DNA from: Bryum argenteum
Lineage: Eukaryota > Streptophyta > Bryopsida > Bryales > Bryaceae
DNA: 64,000 nt
NCBI GenBank assembly: GCA_037043015.1
Contig: CM073324.1
Coordinates: 24,196,097-24,260,096, forward strand
Reading direction: 5' to 3'
The notes under the pieces were generated by a model. That model did no database searches, was not told the DNA's origin, and was given only the letters and a program-made list of their open reading frames with translations. This document shows positions 1-11,547 of the stretch, piece by piece (the first letter of the stretch is position 1; the number at the start of each line of letters is the position of its first letter). The position numbers and the translations under genes are program-made.

Positions 1-3000
1 AAACCATGATGTATTACCAATACTTCAACCATGATAATACCATATTTTTTAATTGGAAGTATAGAGAGGGTGGTGTTGAAATTTAACTGCTTAAGTAGAT
101 TTGGATTTCAATTTTTTTAGATTACATAATGTAAAAATGTTCAAAGATTGTGAACAATTGGGTAATCCTACTTTATTATTTTTTTTATGTTATTTGTTTC
201 AACTTATGTTAAGAAAAAATCTACAAAATCAAGACTTTGCAACCTAATTAAGTTTAGAAATCAATAGACATTGTATTAATTAGCAACCGATAATACTTTG
301 CAAATACTTGTTGAAATGTATGATATTTTAAAATCAAATGTTTCAATCATAGTAAGAAAAGTATCTAAGGAAATCCAAAGTATTTTAAGGCTTTTTATGC
401 TTTCTAAACGAACATTGTTAAAAATAGAAGAAATAGCTTCGGATTCTAGAAATTTGCATCAAATTCTATATATTTTAGAATTAAACATGCGAGTTGCATT
501 TCAACTAAAGCTCTTAGTATAGTGAATTTTAGGTGAGCCGGTGTCGTGGACGGCAACTGAAAGACAAGACACATGACAAAATTGAGGGAAGACCCTAAAT
601 GAAGACCAAGATAAATTAAAAGTGAGAAGATTTCTTACAAAAGACTTAAGATAGTAATTGGAACAAGACAAGAACAAGTAGTATTGATAACAACAAGAAT
701 AGATATAACTGGTGTTAAACAGAGTGAAGAACAACATTCTCCAACTCTCTATATTTACTAGAATAGAGGAAGTTTCCAGATAATATTCTCGCAGCAGTTA
801 TAGGACCTTCCGGAGGTTTTGGCGACTCCCGAAATCTAGGAAGGTGAAGGAAAAGCTTTCTGATTTTATTAACTTTCCGGTGTAAGAGCTTGGAAGTAAC
901 CATAGGATCTTCCGGAAGCCTAAGGGGCTTCCGAAATGTAAAATGGTGCGACGGAAGCTTCTTATATCAAATAAGAACTTCTAACAACTAATGGAAGGTT
1001 GTATAACTTTTTATAAACTTAAACTCACAAACTATACCAAACAAACACAATTTGGAAAGTACTAGCAAAATAAGTGAGTCATGGTAAACTCATGGATGCG
1101 TATTAGACCCGGTATGACACGTCCGTGGGCCGGTAGTATATGTCATTGGGTCTATTTCAAAAATCATAAATCCAGAGAAGAAAAAATAGTGAAATATTTA
1201 AAGATACAAGTTTATTGAACATGTTGTATATTTTATGTGCTTATTTTTTTTATTCAAATGAGAGTAAGTCCGTTTTAAGAGCAATAATTTGGAGTTTTAT
1301 TCAATCAAATACAAAATGGCGATACAAGATGCATTCTGAATGTTAAAAGTGAGGTGAAAGATTCTATAGTAGAAAATCGACATATTATTACATAACATTA
1401 TGGATCGAATAACAACTCATTTTTGCTTTTACAACTTATGGATGATTCATTTCAGATAAATTTGACATGAATTCAACAAGAGCCAAAAGATACTGAAAAT
1501 GAGCTGCAGAAAATATATCTACAACATTTCAGTGATTTCAAGAATGCGGATTTTTTTATGTTATTGGAATTCAATATAATTGAGATGAAAATTATATAAA
1601 AAGAAGTAGTAAGAATAAAATTTAATAAGATTGACACGAGTGTTTTGAACTTGTAAAAATATTTTAGAAATAAGAGGAGATAAAGATGAGAAATATTTTA
1701 GAGATATTTTAGAGATAACAATTTATTAACCAGTAATTAATATAGAAAAAGATAATATTTAAAGCTGCCCAACAAGGCGATCTATTTTTTGAAGCAACGT
1801 ATTAGTTTTAGGGAAGTATTCCAACATTCTTACTTCAGAATTTACATTTTAGCAAAGTAATGCAAAATTTGTTATTGTTACTTGCAGTTGCAAATTATTC
1901 TTCTTTGAGAGAATTGCTAACGCGGATTGAATAACCATAACCAATTCCATTTCATCTTCATAAGATTTGTGAATTTGTTTTTTCTTCCACTCTAATGTTG
2001 ATCATAATAGTAGCACTTACGTACTTCACAACGGACCGGCTTAATATTATCAATGATAAATTGAATCGTAAAATTAACATTCTAAAAATTTATTTATTAA
2101 AATCAAGTTAATAAATTTTTATCATTATATTGCTTGAAACAAATCCAAATTTCTTTTAACATGTTTCACCCATGAATGAAGATTAAATGTTGCAAATATC
2201 ATGCGTCCTTAACGTCGAATTTATATATGCATAATTAATAAATATATTGCTAGTAACTGACTAAATATTATTACATTAGTACTATATATGTCATGCACAA
2301 AAATTTAATAAATTACTTACAAAATAAATTTCAAAAACTTTTTCAACGAGTATCCTAAACTACATGTTAAATATAAGCGAAGAAGAGGGGTTGGTAAATG
2401 TAACATTTATTTGAATAGAGACCATTTTCAAACAAATCCTCTAGAAAACTTTGATAGATACTATGTTATGCTTCATATAAACTTAACAAAACTAAAAATT
2501 GTAAACACGCTTAAAAGCATGAAGACAAAAAAAAAATGTAAAAAAAAAAAAAATTAAAAATATACGTCTGAAAAGTAGAAAATATTATTGAAATGTTAAA
2601 AAAAAAAAAAAATAAAAAAAATCGCAAATGATGATGAAGCATTGCAACTATGACAAAAATACTTTAGGTTCTTATAAAGAGAGAGGAATTTTGGTAATTG
2701 AGCTATGGCGTGCCGCCATATCCGACAGACCTAGAGCATTTCTTTGAGCCGTCAAATTGTGAGGGTTTTTTGGCTGAGAGTTAAGAAAAAAAAAATGACT
2801 ATAGAGCTTCTTATTGGTAGTAAGAACGTTCAATTTGGGGTGGTAGAGAATGAGAAATCTTCTTTCAAAATGAAATGGGTGTATGAAGAGCTTTGTTAGC
2901 CCACTGTATAAAAGTAGATTTTACTCTTTTAGCAGTTTGTTACAGAATTTGAATTCTATGCTTTTAAGATTTTATGGGTTCGTAGTTTGTTAGTAAAAAT

Positions 3001-4100
3001 ATTTTATTAGTATATGATACGTCATATTTCGAGTTAGAGGAGAGAGATACAATTTTCCAAAGTCGAAGTTGACGAAGAATTTTTCCGTTAATAATAGAAA
3101 AAAACTCATAGTTATTCGACAATCGATTTAAAGTCTAAGTGTTATGAGTTTAAGTGTCAAAATATTGTTGTTAAGTGTTTGTGTTATAAATGATTTAGTA
3201 AAAGTTGACTTGAATTTTTGTGTTGTATTTTTTTATTAGTATTCATTATATTTGTATTAAATTGAATTACAATAATTGAAGATGTTCTCTCTGAAAATCA
3301 AATAACAATTTAGAGTAATTAAACAGGTATGATATGTAATAATTAAAAGATGCAACAATTTAATTGAAATTAATTTTTCAGAACTTATTTTTAAATAAAA
3401 ATAAATTTTATAATCTCATTATCTTATAAGAAAGGGGTTCATTATTTGAAAGACATTTCCTCCATACACATTCAATCAAATTCTTACATTGTATAAAATT
3501 ATTGGAATAAGTGCTGATGATGTAAACCAACTTATCATTCTGTACAGTCTGTAAAATGCAAAGTATTATTGAAGCTTAATAAGAGAATCAAGTAACGCCA
3601 AATTTTTAAATAGTTATAAATAAACTTTGATTTATAAATAACTCAAATCATCAACTTATTATTATATTTTAATTTATTTTATGCCTACGTGAAAGATTGA
3701 ATGAAAATTTTACCTGTTGCAGAAAATGCAGTTTATTTATTACTGAACATACTAAATTTTGTTTTATTATTGTAAGTATTTGAGCTTTTTTAAAATGTGG
3801 TCTTATCATGATATAAGAACAAATCTAATGATAAAGAAAATAGGCAATTTCTTTTCACGTTTATTTCTGAATACTTTCAACTTTTTTCTTTTCAATATCA
3901 TTTATATGATTTTTTTGACAATTGTATATTTGGAAATTTAATTCTTAACTGCTCTCTTGAAATTATACAACATTGGATTCAGAATTTCTGTACGATTTAA
4001 ATCGAATTTAGAGGTGAATTTGCACCGACGATACTCTATCACTGAACGGGAGTGTTGGTAAGTAGTAAGTGTCTTATGGCTGAATAGTGATTAACATCGA
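1..4100. other. AT-rich gene-poor DNA
   Basis: I see no convincing gene here. The sequence is strongly AT-rich with many stops in all frames and A-runs around 2527-2620. The only local structure is a pair of diverged direct repeats near 800-965, listed separately. Short open frames at 298-522, 501-737 and 3759-3941 lack any recognisable motif and look like chance. Confidence 0.6.
800..965 (+). repeat. Two diverged direct repeats, spacing about 102 bp
   Basis: Two segments starting at 800 and 902 share an opening (ATAGGAyCTTCCGGArG) and then a looser match that includes CCGAAAT. They could be internal repeats of an old LTR or other transposon, but no coding part of such an element is visible nearby. 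Confidence 0.4.
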
Positions 4101-4115
4101 TAGAGTTTGTCTCAG

Positions 4116-5190
4116 TCAGTGGTTTAGTTTCATGTTCTTGTAAGTATGAACCGAAGCTGCACTTCCTCGGTCAGTGGTGTGCAGGCAGTTGACTCTTATA
4201 TCGGCGAGCACGTTGGCCTCTTCTTTGAAAGCATACGTCTTGTGCACAGTGTTGAAGCTCTGCGAGAAAACAAATATACAAACGGTAATATGATATATTA
4301 GGAAAAAAATAATAAAGCTAATTATCGGATTAACTCCGGGAACTCCTGCTTGTAATTTTCATAAGCCCTAGCCACAGCTACGGTTTTTAGGATTTCATCA
4401 TCGAGATTTATGAATATATCTAGAGCCTGTTCGCACATGAACACTTTATCGTTCAATACATCGAGCGAAGAACAGTGGACAATCGCATTCGGACGCGCAA
4501 CAATGTGCTGAGCTATCTGCTTGTAAGGCAGAAGCTTTTCCAAGCTTCAACCTGGAAAGGGGTTGTAACCGAATCCGCCGTGAGCGTTGGCACCCTCTGA
4601 AATAAAATAATCAATTGAGCATAATTAGAAACTTACTTAGCAAAAAACATGAAGCAAAAAACAAATACTTACTGCAATATGATTAGGAATCACTGAATTT
4701 AGCTACTGCAATACGTGAATTTTGGTTTTCGTTGAAGAACTGAACATCTGAACCTTAATTTTGTCCCTTCTTGCCAATGCTCTTATTAAAAATTTCAGCA
4801 GCTGTAACTTCAATTTCCATTGTCATGGAACCGCGTACTCTAATTTCCATTGTCATGAAACCGCGTAAGACTTCGTGACCACGAAGTGCTAAATCTTGTA
4901 ATTCCGCGATATCTTGCCTATTGTATTTATTAAGCACCCGCCGCGTCTCATTCCGCTCACAATGTCATTAATTCTGCCTATGGTCATACTCCAATTGCCT
5001 CTGATATTCTTCCCTCTTGTTTTGATTCGAGACTCTCCCCGCCAACGCCTCGGCGTTAACCAATGTCACCTCTTGCTGAAGACTAGCAAGTGCCTTTCGA
5101 AGCTTACTTTAGGGAGAACGGTCCGGGGTGAGGTAGATGATAAGTGGAACGCCATCTTTACTCACATACAATACCTGCGAAACTAAATTA
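4116..5190 (-). pseudogene. Unrecognised spliced gene remnant
   Basis: I do not recognise the protein. On the minus strand several open pieces have splice-like edges. A last exon at about 4116-4259 follows a CTCGCAG acceptor and encodes SFNTVHKTYAFKEEANVLAD and more, up to a stop at 4116. A middle exon at about 4322-4597 follows a TTTATTTCAG acceptor and encodes GANAHGGFGYNPFPG, then an in-frame TGA, then KLLPYKQIAQHIVARPNAIV and more. Upstream pieces at about 4755-5180 encode a charged, coiled-coil-like stretch (KLRKALASLQQEVTLVNAEA, later NRQDIAELQDLALRGHEVL), also broken by a stop or frameshift. The codon use looks like coding DNA while the flanks do not. It may be a dead gene or a transposon or viral remnant; no family can be assigned. 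Confidence 0.4.
4812..4871 (-). repeat. 30-bp in-frame tandem duplication
   Basis: Two adjacent 30-bp units (4812-4841 and 4842-4871) differ at a few positions. Within the remnant reading frame they give two ten-residue units, GFMTMEIRVR and GSMTMEIEVT. The multiple-of-three length suggests duplication while the frame still mattered. Confidence 0.6.
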
Positions 5191-7650
5191 TCACAAATCA
5201 TTAGTAATACAAGGAACATAAGTCAAACAAACAGTAAATGAAGAATATAAATCAACAGCAAAAATTAGGAGAAATAAAATCAAATAATCCTTACAACTTT
5301 TTTCTTGTCAGCATCTTTTATATAATTTTTTGACAATTGTAAAGTTGGATATTTAATTCTTAATTGCTCTTTTGGAATTATGCAACATTAGATTTAGAAT
5401 TTCTATACAAATGTTCAGAATAAAAAAGTCAACGAGAAAAAAGAAAACCGACAAATTCATTATTGCTGTAGTGACTCATATTGTTCAGGAATTAAGATAT
5501 AAATTGAAAAATTGAAACAAAAAAGTAATAATGAGCATCAGTACGGTTTTTTGGAGAATAAAACATTAAAGAAAATAAAATGATGAATAACAATTGTATC
5601 AGATGTAACCATTTAAACAGAACTCATAAATCAGAGCTTTTAAAAGTTTATGAATGATGCTGAAGTAATATTAATTTTGAAAAAATAAGCCTTAATAACT
5701 TTATAATATTAATAAAGCATTAAATATTATCATTAATATTAGATGCTATAAAAAATCGAGATAAAATTCCTCATTATAATAATAGAGCATTAAATACTAA
5801 CGCAGTTGATAAGTTGAATGAGTACTTAGTTGAACTGCATCGATCCCGAATCAACACTCTGTCATTAATCCCATAATTTGAACAAATTAACGATCATCAT
5901 TTCTTCATTGCTCTTTAAGAATTATGCATAGGATTCTAGCTCAAATGACCAGAAGAAAAAGACAACAAAGAAAAAGAAAACGTACAAATCCATTATTGTA
6001 GTAAGCGATCCATTCTAGCGTGAGACAATAACTTTAATTAGTTTAAGAAGATAAAAATTAAAAAACTTAAAATATTTCCAATTCCTCTTCAAATGTCTTG
6101 AATAAAAATCGACAAAAAAAAACTTACAAACCCACAAATCCATTGATACTGTGGTGACACATTTTAGTTATTCATTTACAATAATTTTATTAGAGTTCAA
6201 TCTTTTCGAATATTTTCAAAAATATTATATTTTTTTCCTTAACTATTAAATCTAGTGCAATATTCTATTAATATATACTTAAGTTTTTTTATTTATGAGA
6301 ATTTTATTAAAAACGCACATTCTTAGCAAGATATATAATAATATAATAAATTTAAAATTTAAAATGTCAAACACAGATAAAAGAAACAATGTTGTACACA
6401 TACAAAACTACAAGAATATCTTCTTAACTGAGTAGATCTTATTTAAATGATATGACTCTAATATATGACGTGTCGTCGACTTAACTATTGTTATTTTGTT
6501 TTTATGCATTCTATATGTTACTTTATTCCTTCATATTGTCATATGATTTCCTAAACAATCTCTTATCGTTTCAACAACTGCTGCATTATCATATTATTTT
6601 TCGACCATTGAATGGTGTTTGTACATCTTATTTTTTGCAATTGTTTTTTAAATTATCTTATGCATTTTTTAATTTTTCACATTTCAAATTTGAGAATGCC
6701 CATGACTTGACCACGTAGTGAATACACTAGAATCATCATAGACGTTCCTGTCGTTTATAGTTTTCATTCATTTAAAGTTGCCATAACATTTATGTTTTTT
6801 CTTTTTCCGCAACTGATATCTATTTCAATCATTATTCTACATTTCTCACTTAAACTTGTGGTTTCATACGGTAAAAGAATGTCGCTAAAAACAATAGAAA
6901 TATTTGGTACCATATTGCCTAACTTTTAGCATGTTTACACATCCGGTACAGTTACTGCACATGCTGCCGGCGGAAGTTGTTCCGTTTAAACTTCCTGCCG
7001 GCAGGCCTAAAAGCAACTGGGTTATTTCCACCCGAACATTTAAATCCCTCTATACTAAAAATTATATATGGTGTTGAATGACAATTGGTGTAGTTACCAC
7101 CATCATGCTCCAACATTATTTGTCAACTTGTGGAGAATTAGTGTATTTAGAAACCACCATTTCTTAATGGCAACCTCCTTCATTTTTCAATTATTTAATT
7201 CATACTATTGATAAGAAGTTTTAATGGATTTATCAACACGGAGTTCAAAAATGTTCGATACCACAATTTGTATCAAAATTCAAGAAATGTGGATATTACA
7301 ATCCGTAATAAACAACTTCTAAACGAATAGACCTAAAACATTCCTTAATCCAGAATTTCTTTTACAATTTTGGTAAATACAACACTTCATGATTACTATT
7401 TGATTATTTATTTGGTTTAGAGAACATACATATAATATAACTTTTTATATTTTTCAATTTAAATCCTGGTCAGGTCACTGCGAAATAAAACACGATAAAT
7501 AAACCTTCTACTCGTATTTTTTATATTGGAAAGTACGTCTTCAACACAAACATTTCATTAACTTTTCAATATGGTATTGCTTATGATAAGTGTTACAAAA
7601 TTGCAACAATATTGAACCCAAAGAGACGTATGTATGTAGGTGAAATACCG
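5191..7650. other. AT-rich intergenic stretch
   Basis: I see no gene. The sequence is AT-rich with long A and T runs. A 76-codon frame at 6488-6718 is hydrophobic and biased by its base composition, so I do not call it. The one structured spot is the inverted repeat at 6964-7004. Confidence 0.5.
6964..7004. repeat. GC-rich inverted repeat (hairpin)
   Basis: Left arm CTGCCGGCGGAAGTT (6964-6978) pairs with right arm AACTTCCTGCCGGCAG (6990-7004 region) with one extra base on one side and a loop of about 10 nt. It stands out as GC-rich in an AT-rich region about 650 bp upstream of the Harbinger remnant. It could be part of a transposon end or a MITE. Confidence 0.6.
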
Positions 7651-8749
7651 ATCTGAAACACAGTGGGATGACATTTATCAAAGCTGGTTTTTAACTAATC
7701 AACTAGAAATGCTTGAGAAGCGTTATACGAATCACTTTAAGTTGTCACACTCACAATTCAAGAAACAACTGAATATGTAAGTACCTTTTATTCAAGAAAA
7801 AGATACGCGCTGGAGTAATGCAACTTCAGCGAGGAAAGCACTTGCTGTAACCATTCATAGACTTGCTTTTGGTGGAGTTGTTTGAAAAACGGAATCGTTC
7901 TTTGGAGTTGCTGCGGCTACTACGTCCAAGTACACCCGTATGATATGTCAGGTACTAGTGAAATAATTTTATGATGATTATATCAAAATCTCTGAGCCAC
8001 AGTAGCTACATAACATTATGGATGGTTTTGAAAAAATAACAAAGATACCATTTATGTAAGGTGCAATTGACGGCTCTCATATTGTATTGACAAAAAAACT
8101 TGTTTTACGTGAAATTCCCGATGACTACTATATTAAAGATCATTCTCACTCAGTGCTTTTGCAAGAAGTCTGTGATCATAAAAGACGGTTTTTAAATGTT
8201 TGCGTTTATGCCCTAGGCGGTTGTCATGATGCAAGACATTTGAGGATGTCATCCATTTGGCAGAAGATGCAAAATGATAAAATACCGAGCAAACTTCAAT
8301 TTGAACTTGATGATGAAAAAAGAACCATTGTACGGCCCTATCTACTTGGTGATTCTGCATATTTAATTCATGTAGAATTATTAAAGATTTATACGGCTAG
8401 AGGTACGAGCACAAAGGAACGGAATAATTTTGATTCAAGTTAGAGATTGGGACAAGCAAGGATTGAAAATGTATTTGGTATTCTTATGAACAAATGGACA
8501 ACACTTAGGAATTTAAATTATGATTTGAAGTATGTTCCAACTATCATAACAACTTGTTGTATGCTTCACAGTTTTTGTATTAGTACTGGGGACATAGGAA
8601 AAAATAATGATTACGATAAATTACCCAATAGTTTAAAACTAAATAAAGTTGTTGCAACAACAACAAAGGAACCATCAAAAAAGATAGGTAAAATTCAAAG
8701 GAATGCACTTTTCCAACAGTGGACCAAAAAACATTATGTTTTTGAGTAA
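7643..8749 (+). pseudogene. PIF/Harbinger transposase (DDE_Tnp_4), dead copy
   Basis: One reading frame from about 7643 to the stop at 8747-8749 encodes a plant Harbinger-type DDE transposase broken by six in-frame stops, with no frameshift seen. Order of parts: an N-terminal helical region (QWDDIYQSWFLTNQLEMLEK), a region ending in KITKIPFM, then GAIDGSHI with the first catalytic Asp, LLGDSAY with the second Asp (about 8347-8367), and RIENVFGIL with the catalytic Glu (about 8459-8485), followed by a CCMLHSFC stretch. In-frame stops lie near 7778, 7883, 7964, 8005, 8056 and 8441. All three catalytic residues are still present. An intact source element must supply transposition if the ends are still active; I did not find clear terminal repeats or a TTA/TAA target duplication. 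Confidence 0.88.
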
Positions 8750-9357
8750 ATCTCTTGTTGAAGTCTTAATATTTGGATTGAAATAAAAAAAAATTGCGTA
8801 TCAATTCAACCTTTCTATTATTTTATATAAAATTATTAAGGTGGAATCGGAACCTTCTAACCCTTCAGCACCGGTAAGGCTATGACATACACTTGCAATT
8901 ACACTTATATTCCAAATCAATATTCTCAATATTAAAGTGAAAAAACTTAGAAAAAACTCCATATAAATTCAATACACATAAGTTTATTAATCAGATAATA
9001 ATAAATAATAATAAATGCGAACAAAATGCAAAGGAATACTATATACTTTCAGTAATCTTGCCTTGGGTCATTATATGTACCCTTAAATCGTATATGTGCC
9101 TCCACATTATATTGTTCAATGTGGGAGAAAGAGAATAATACTTATTGGAGCTGCTGGAGACTAGAACTTACGACCTGGAGTTTTTTATTGGACTTTTCCT
9201 TAGCCTGTTAGGCCTGCTGCACGTAGGCAGTTGGTCTCATGAGCTCGGCGACCTCCCAGCTACCTCTTTCGGAATTCTGTTTCCAAAATCGGAATACATA
9301 ATTTCAACAACAGCAACAGCATGTGGAAAAAACATATTTGATAATCCAATTACTCAT
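8750..9357. other. No gene seen
   Basis: This is the AT-rich 3' flank of the Harbinger remnant. An open frame at 9145-9429 runs into the start of the epsilon-tubulin exon repeat and has no recognised domain. Nothing else stands out. Confidence 0.4.
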
Positions 9358-9775
9358 CAATATCAAAACTCAAATCTGCTAAATGAATCTTACATAAATT
9401 ATACTTCGACTTATTATTGTGATTTTTAGTAGTAAAAAGAAAACGCCAAGGTAATGTACTGTACATTGTATGTCAACATCACCATGATACTTTTATGAAC
9501 GCAATTCCCGCTAATTTGATAACAAAACCTTTCTACGAAAGAAAAAAATAAATAAGAGAACTTTTGTAACCTATCATGAAATAAAGTAGGTTGTAAGAAG
9601 TACACTTACTACCGAAGGTTTCGAACATGGAAAAATCCATGTATTCGGTACAATGATGCACATACAATTTTCACTTATATAGTTGCTTGAAACTCTCCCT
9701 CGTTCCTACAAATCGACTTCTGCATTGTGCTCAAAATGTCGATGCTTAGTGGAAGAAGAATGTTTCTCTCCTACT
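9358..9775 (-). pseudogene. Stray copy of an epsilon-tubulin exon with intron flanks
   Basis: This stretch matches 17115-17518 in the same orientation along almost its whole length with moderate divergence. The matching part of the real gene contains its next-to-last coding exon (17349-17458). In this copy both splice borders survive: an acceptor ending in GCAG near 9722 and a GTAAGTG donor near 9602-9608. The exon reads [15 protein letters not shown], then a TGA where the real gene has CGA (Arg), then LYVHHCTEYMDFSMF. Only this exon and its flanking intron sequence were found here, so it is a dead DNA-level fragment, not a processed (reverse-transcribed) copy. Confidence 0.85.
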
Positions 9776-9810
9776 TAGATTTATAACCGTATTTACGCCT
9801 TTTTCTACAA

Positions 9811-9856
9811 GAAGAAGGAAGAAGAAGAAGAAAAAAAAAAAAAAAAAAAAAAAAAA
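9811..9856. repeat. GAA tract followed by poly-A run
   Basis: A short GAA-rich tract (9811-9830) runs into an uninterrupted A run of about 26 bases ending at 9856. It lies directly after the epsilon-tubulin exon fragment. A homopolymer of this size is prone to length error and slippage. Confidence 0.9.
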
Positions 9857-11230
9857 CGATATTATTTGATTGAAGAAGTTGTATATACTGTTCGCGAGCG
9901 GCCACGATGTCCTTGTCGACACTCAAGTTCGTTGCTTTGTTTTTTGTCTCCGATAAGGCAACTTCCTCGTAAAGGCATTTTTGTGTCCTAAATCTGACCT
10001 TTTCCAACTTCACAGTTCACACTGATTTCTTTGCGTTGTTATTTATCAAAATGTTCTATACAACTAAAAGGAGCACCATACGTGCAATGGGAAATCTACT
10101 CATATGTTCTTGTAATACTTCCAACGGTGATGAACTCCTTGACGACAACCTCAAATATACCGCCTCGAAATCACTCTCCGACCTTCCATTAAAAATAGCA
10201 AGCCAACCATCTTTTCAATTTGGTTTGGTTTGGTTTGTTTTATTTATTATTTATTATTATTTTAAATCAATTAATTTTTTTTGATAGCACCCATCAACTC
10301 AGATGTTCTACTGTCGAACATTCAAAATCTAATACTAGAAATCATAGCTTATATAATAAATTATTTTATTTAATTTTAATTATATTTGATTTATTACTTT
10401 ATTAATCTTTTGTATCCACAAAGTAATGCGGTTCAACGAAAAAAAAAGAAAAAAAAACAAGAAATAACTAAATATTATGATTGTAGCAATCAAGTGAAGG
10501 TTGATGAGATCTTCTAACCCTGCAGATCATATCTATGGAATGACAATCCATTATTGTCCTCTTGGGCCCGAGAAGAGACTGTATTCCTCGAAGAAACTTT
10601 TACGTCACTCCAACTGGTCATCAACATACTAATTCAATGTTAATCTACCATTAACGGGAATAATTAACGAATTTGGAGATGAGTAGTTTGAAATCTCAAA
10701 AACTTACATCTTTTGAGACCTATTCACGTAACCTAATTGCATTGTGCGTCCACGTTACCACACTCTTCCGTGGCAACGGTAATGTTGGATCGAGATAGTC
10801 GGTAAGGTGTATGTCTATTCTCTCCGAACCCTTGGAATGACATAAAAGAAGATCTGATATTTTATTTTCCATTGCGATACCAACATCCACGTATCTGCGT
10901 ACCTATCATTGTCATGTGATTTAATTTCTGAAGTCATGAAATATAACACTCCCACAATCTTTTGAACCATCTACTCTACTCTTAGAATCCTCAATTAGTG
11001 TACCAATTGTTTTTGCATCAACAATAATCACCTTCACATTCAACCCTCACTACATATTTGTTCTCTCCATACGTTATTATAGTCTAGCTATATTGTTAAC
11101 AGCAAGAGCCGGTGGTAATTGCATGAGTTTTCTTCTAAAAAATAGTCTGTACCGTACCACTCTTGACACTTTTACTTCCTGGAGTTTAGAGTTTAAAAAA
11201 CTTGGAGTTTATACGTGAATATTGAATTAA
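9857..11230. other. No confident gene
   Basis: A minus-strand frame ending near 9771 encodes a charged stretch (LYEEVALSETKNKATNLSVD) that looks more like coding sequence than its surroundings, but it runs into the poly-A tract and cannot be extended upstream past stops near 10020. I do not recognise it. The rest is AT-rich DNA without a clear feature. Confidence 0.4.
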
Positions 11231-11461
11231 ATGTTACATCTACTAAAAATTCTTGACACTTGTATTTATTATACCTCAATGTGTAAGAAGAATGTCCTAC
11301 AGATTTATTAGAAATCGTACATTGGGATGGATGTAAGGCTAATCAAATTGCTTCTGCTCTTAGAACAAAAAATTGTGTAGGTTGTGAGCGATGCCCAACA
11401 GATTTCCTGAGCAGCTTTAGGAGCTGAAACTAGTAGAAAGTATTAGGGTCTAGGATATTAA
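11231..11461 (+). pseudogene. psaC: Plastid psaC copy in nuclear DNA (NUPT)
   Basis: Photosystem I iron-sulfur subunit VII, carried here as a dead nuclear copy of plastid DNA. The whole gene can be followed: an ATG at 11231, [27 protein letters not shown], then [12 protein letters not shown], and a C-terminus GAETSRKY-stop-GLGY with the original stop TAA at 11459-11461. Several of the cysteines that bind the two 4Fe-4S clusters are recognisable. Lesions include a one-base insertion before the first CPTD, missing residues in the second CxxCxxC cluster, a further frame change near FLSSFRS, and an in-frame TAG near the end. The order psaC then ndhD on one strand is that of land-plant plastid genomes, so this is one inserted plastid fragment. 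Confidence 0.88.
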
Positions 11462-11547
11462 AAATAAATAAATATAAGTATTTTTTTGCCCTTGCTCAAC
11501 ATTATGAGTACGAGATGTTTCATTAAACAAAGTTTTAAATTTTTATC

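Noticed and set aside
500-1000. Solo LTR of a Copia-type element
   Set aside because: The text resembles an LTR in style, with CTTCCGG repeats, but no TG...CA ends, target duplication, primer site or coding region could be shown.
1080-1165. Possible inverted repeat around GACCCGGTATGACAC and GTCATTGGGTC
   Set aside because: The arms match only partly and I could not define a stem or an element around them.
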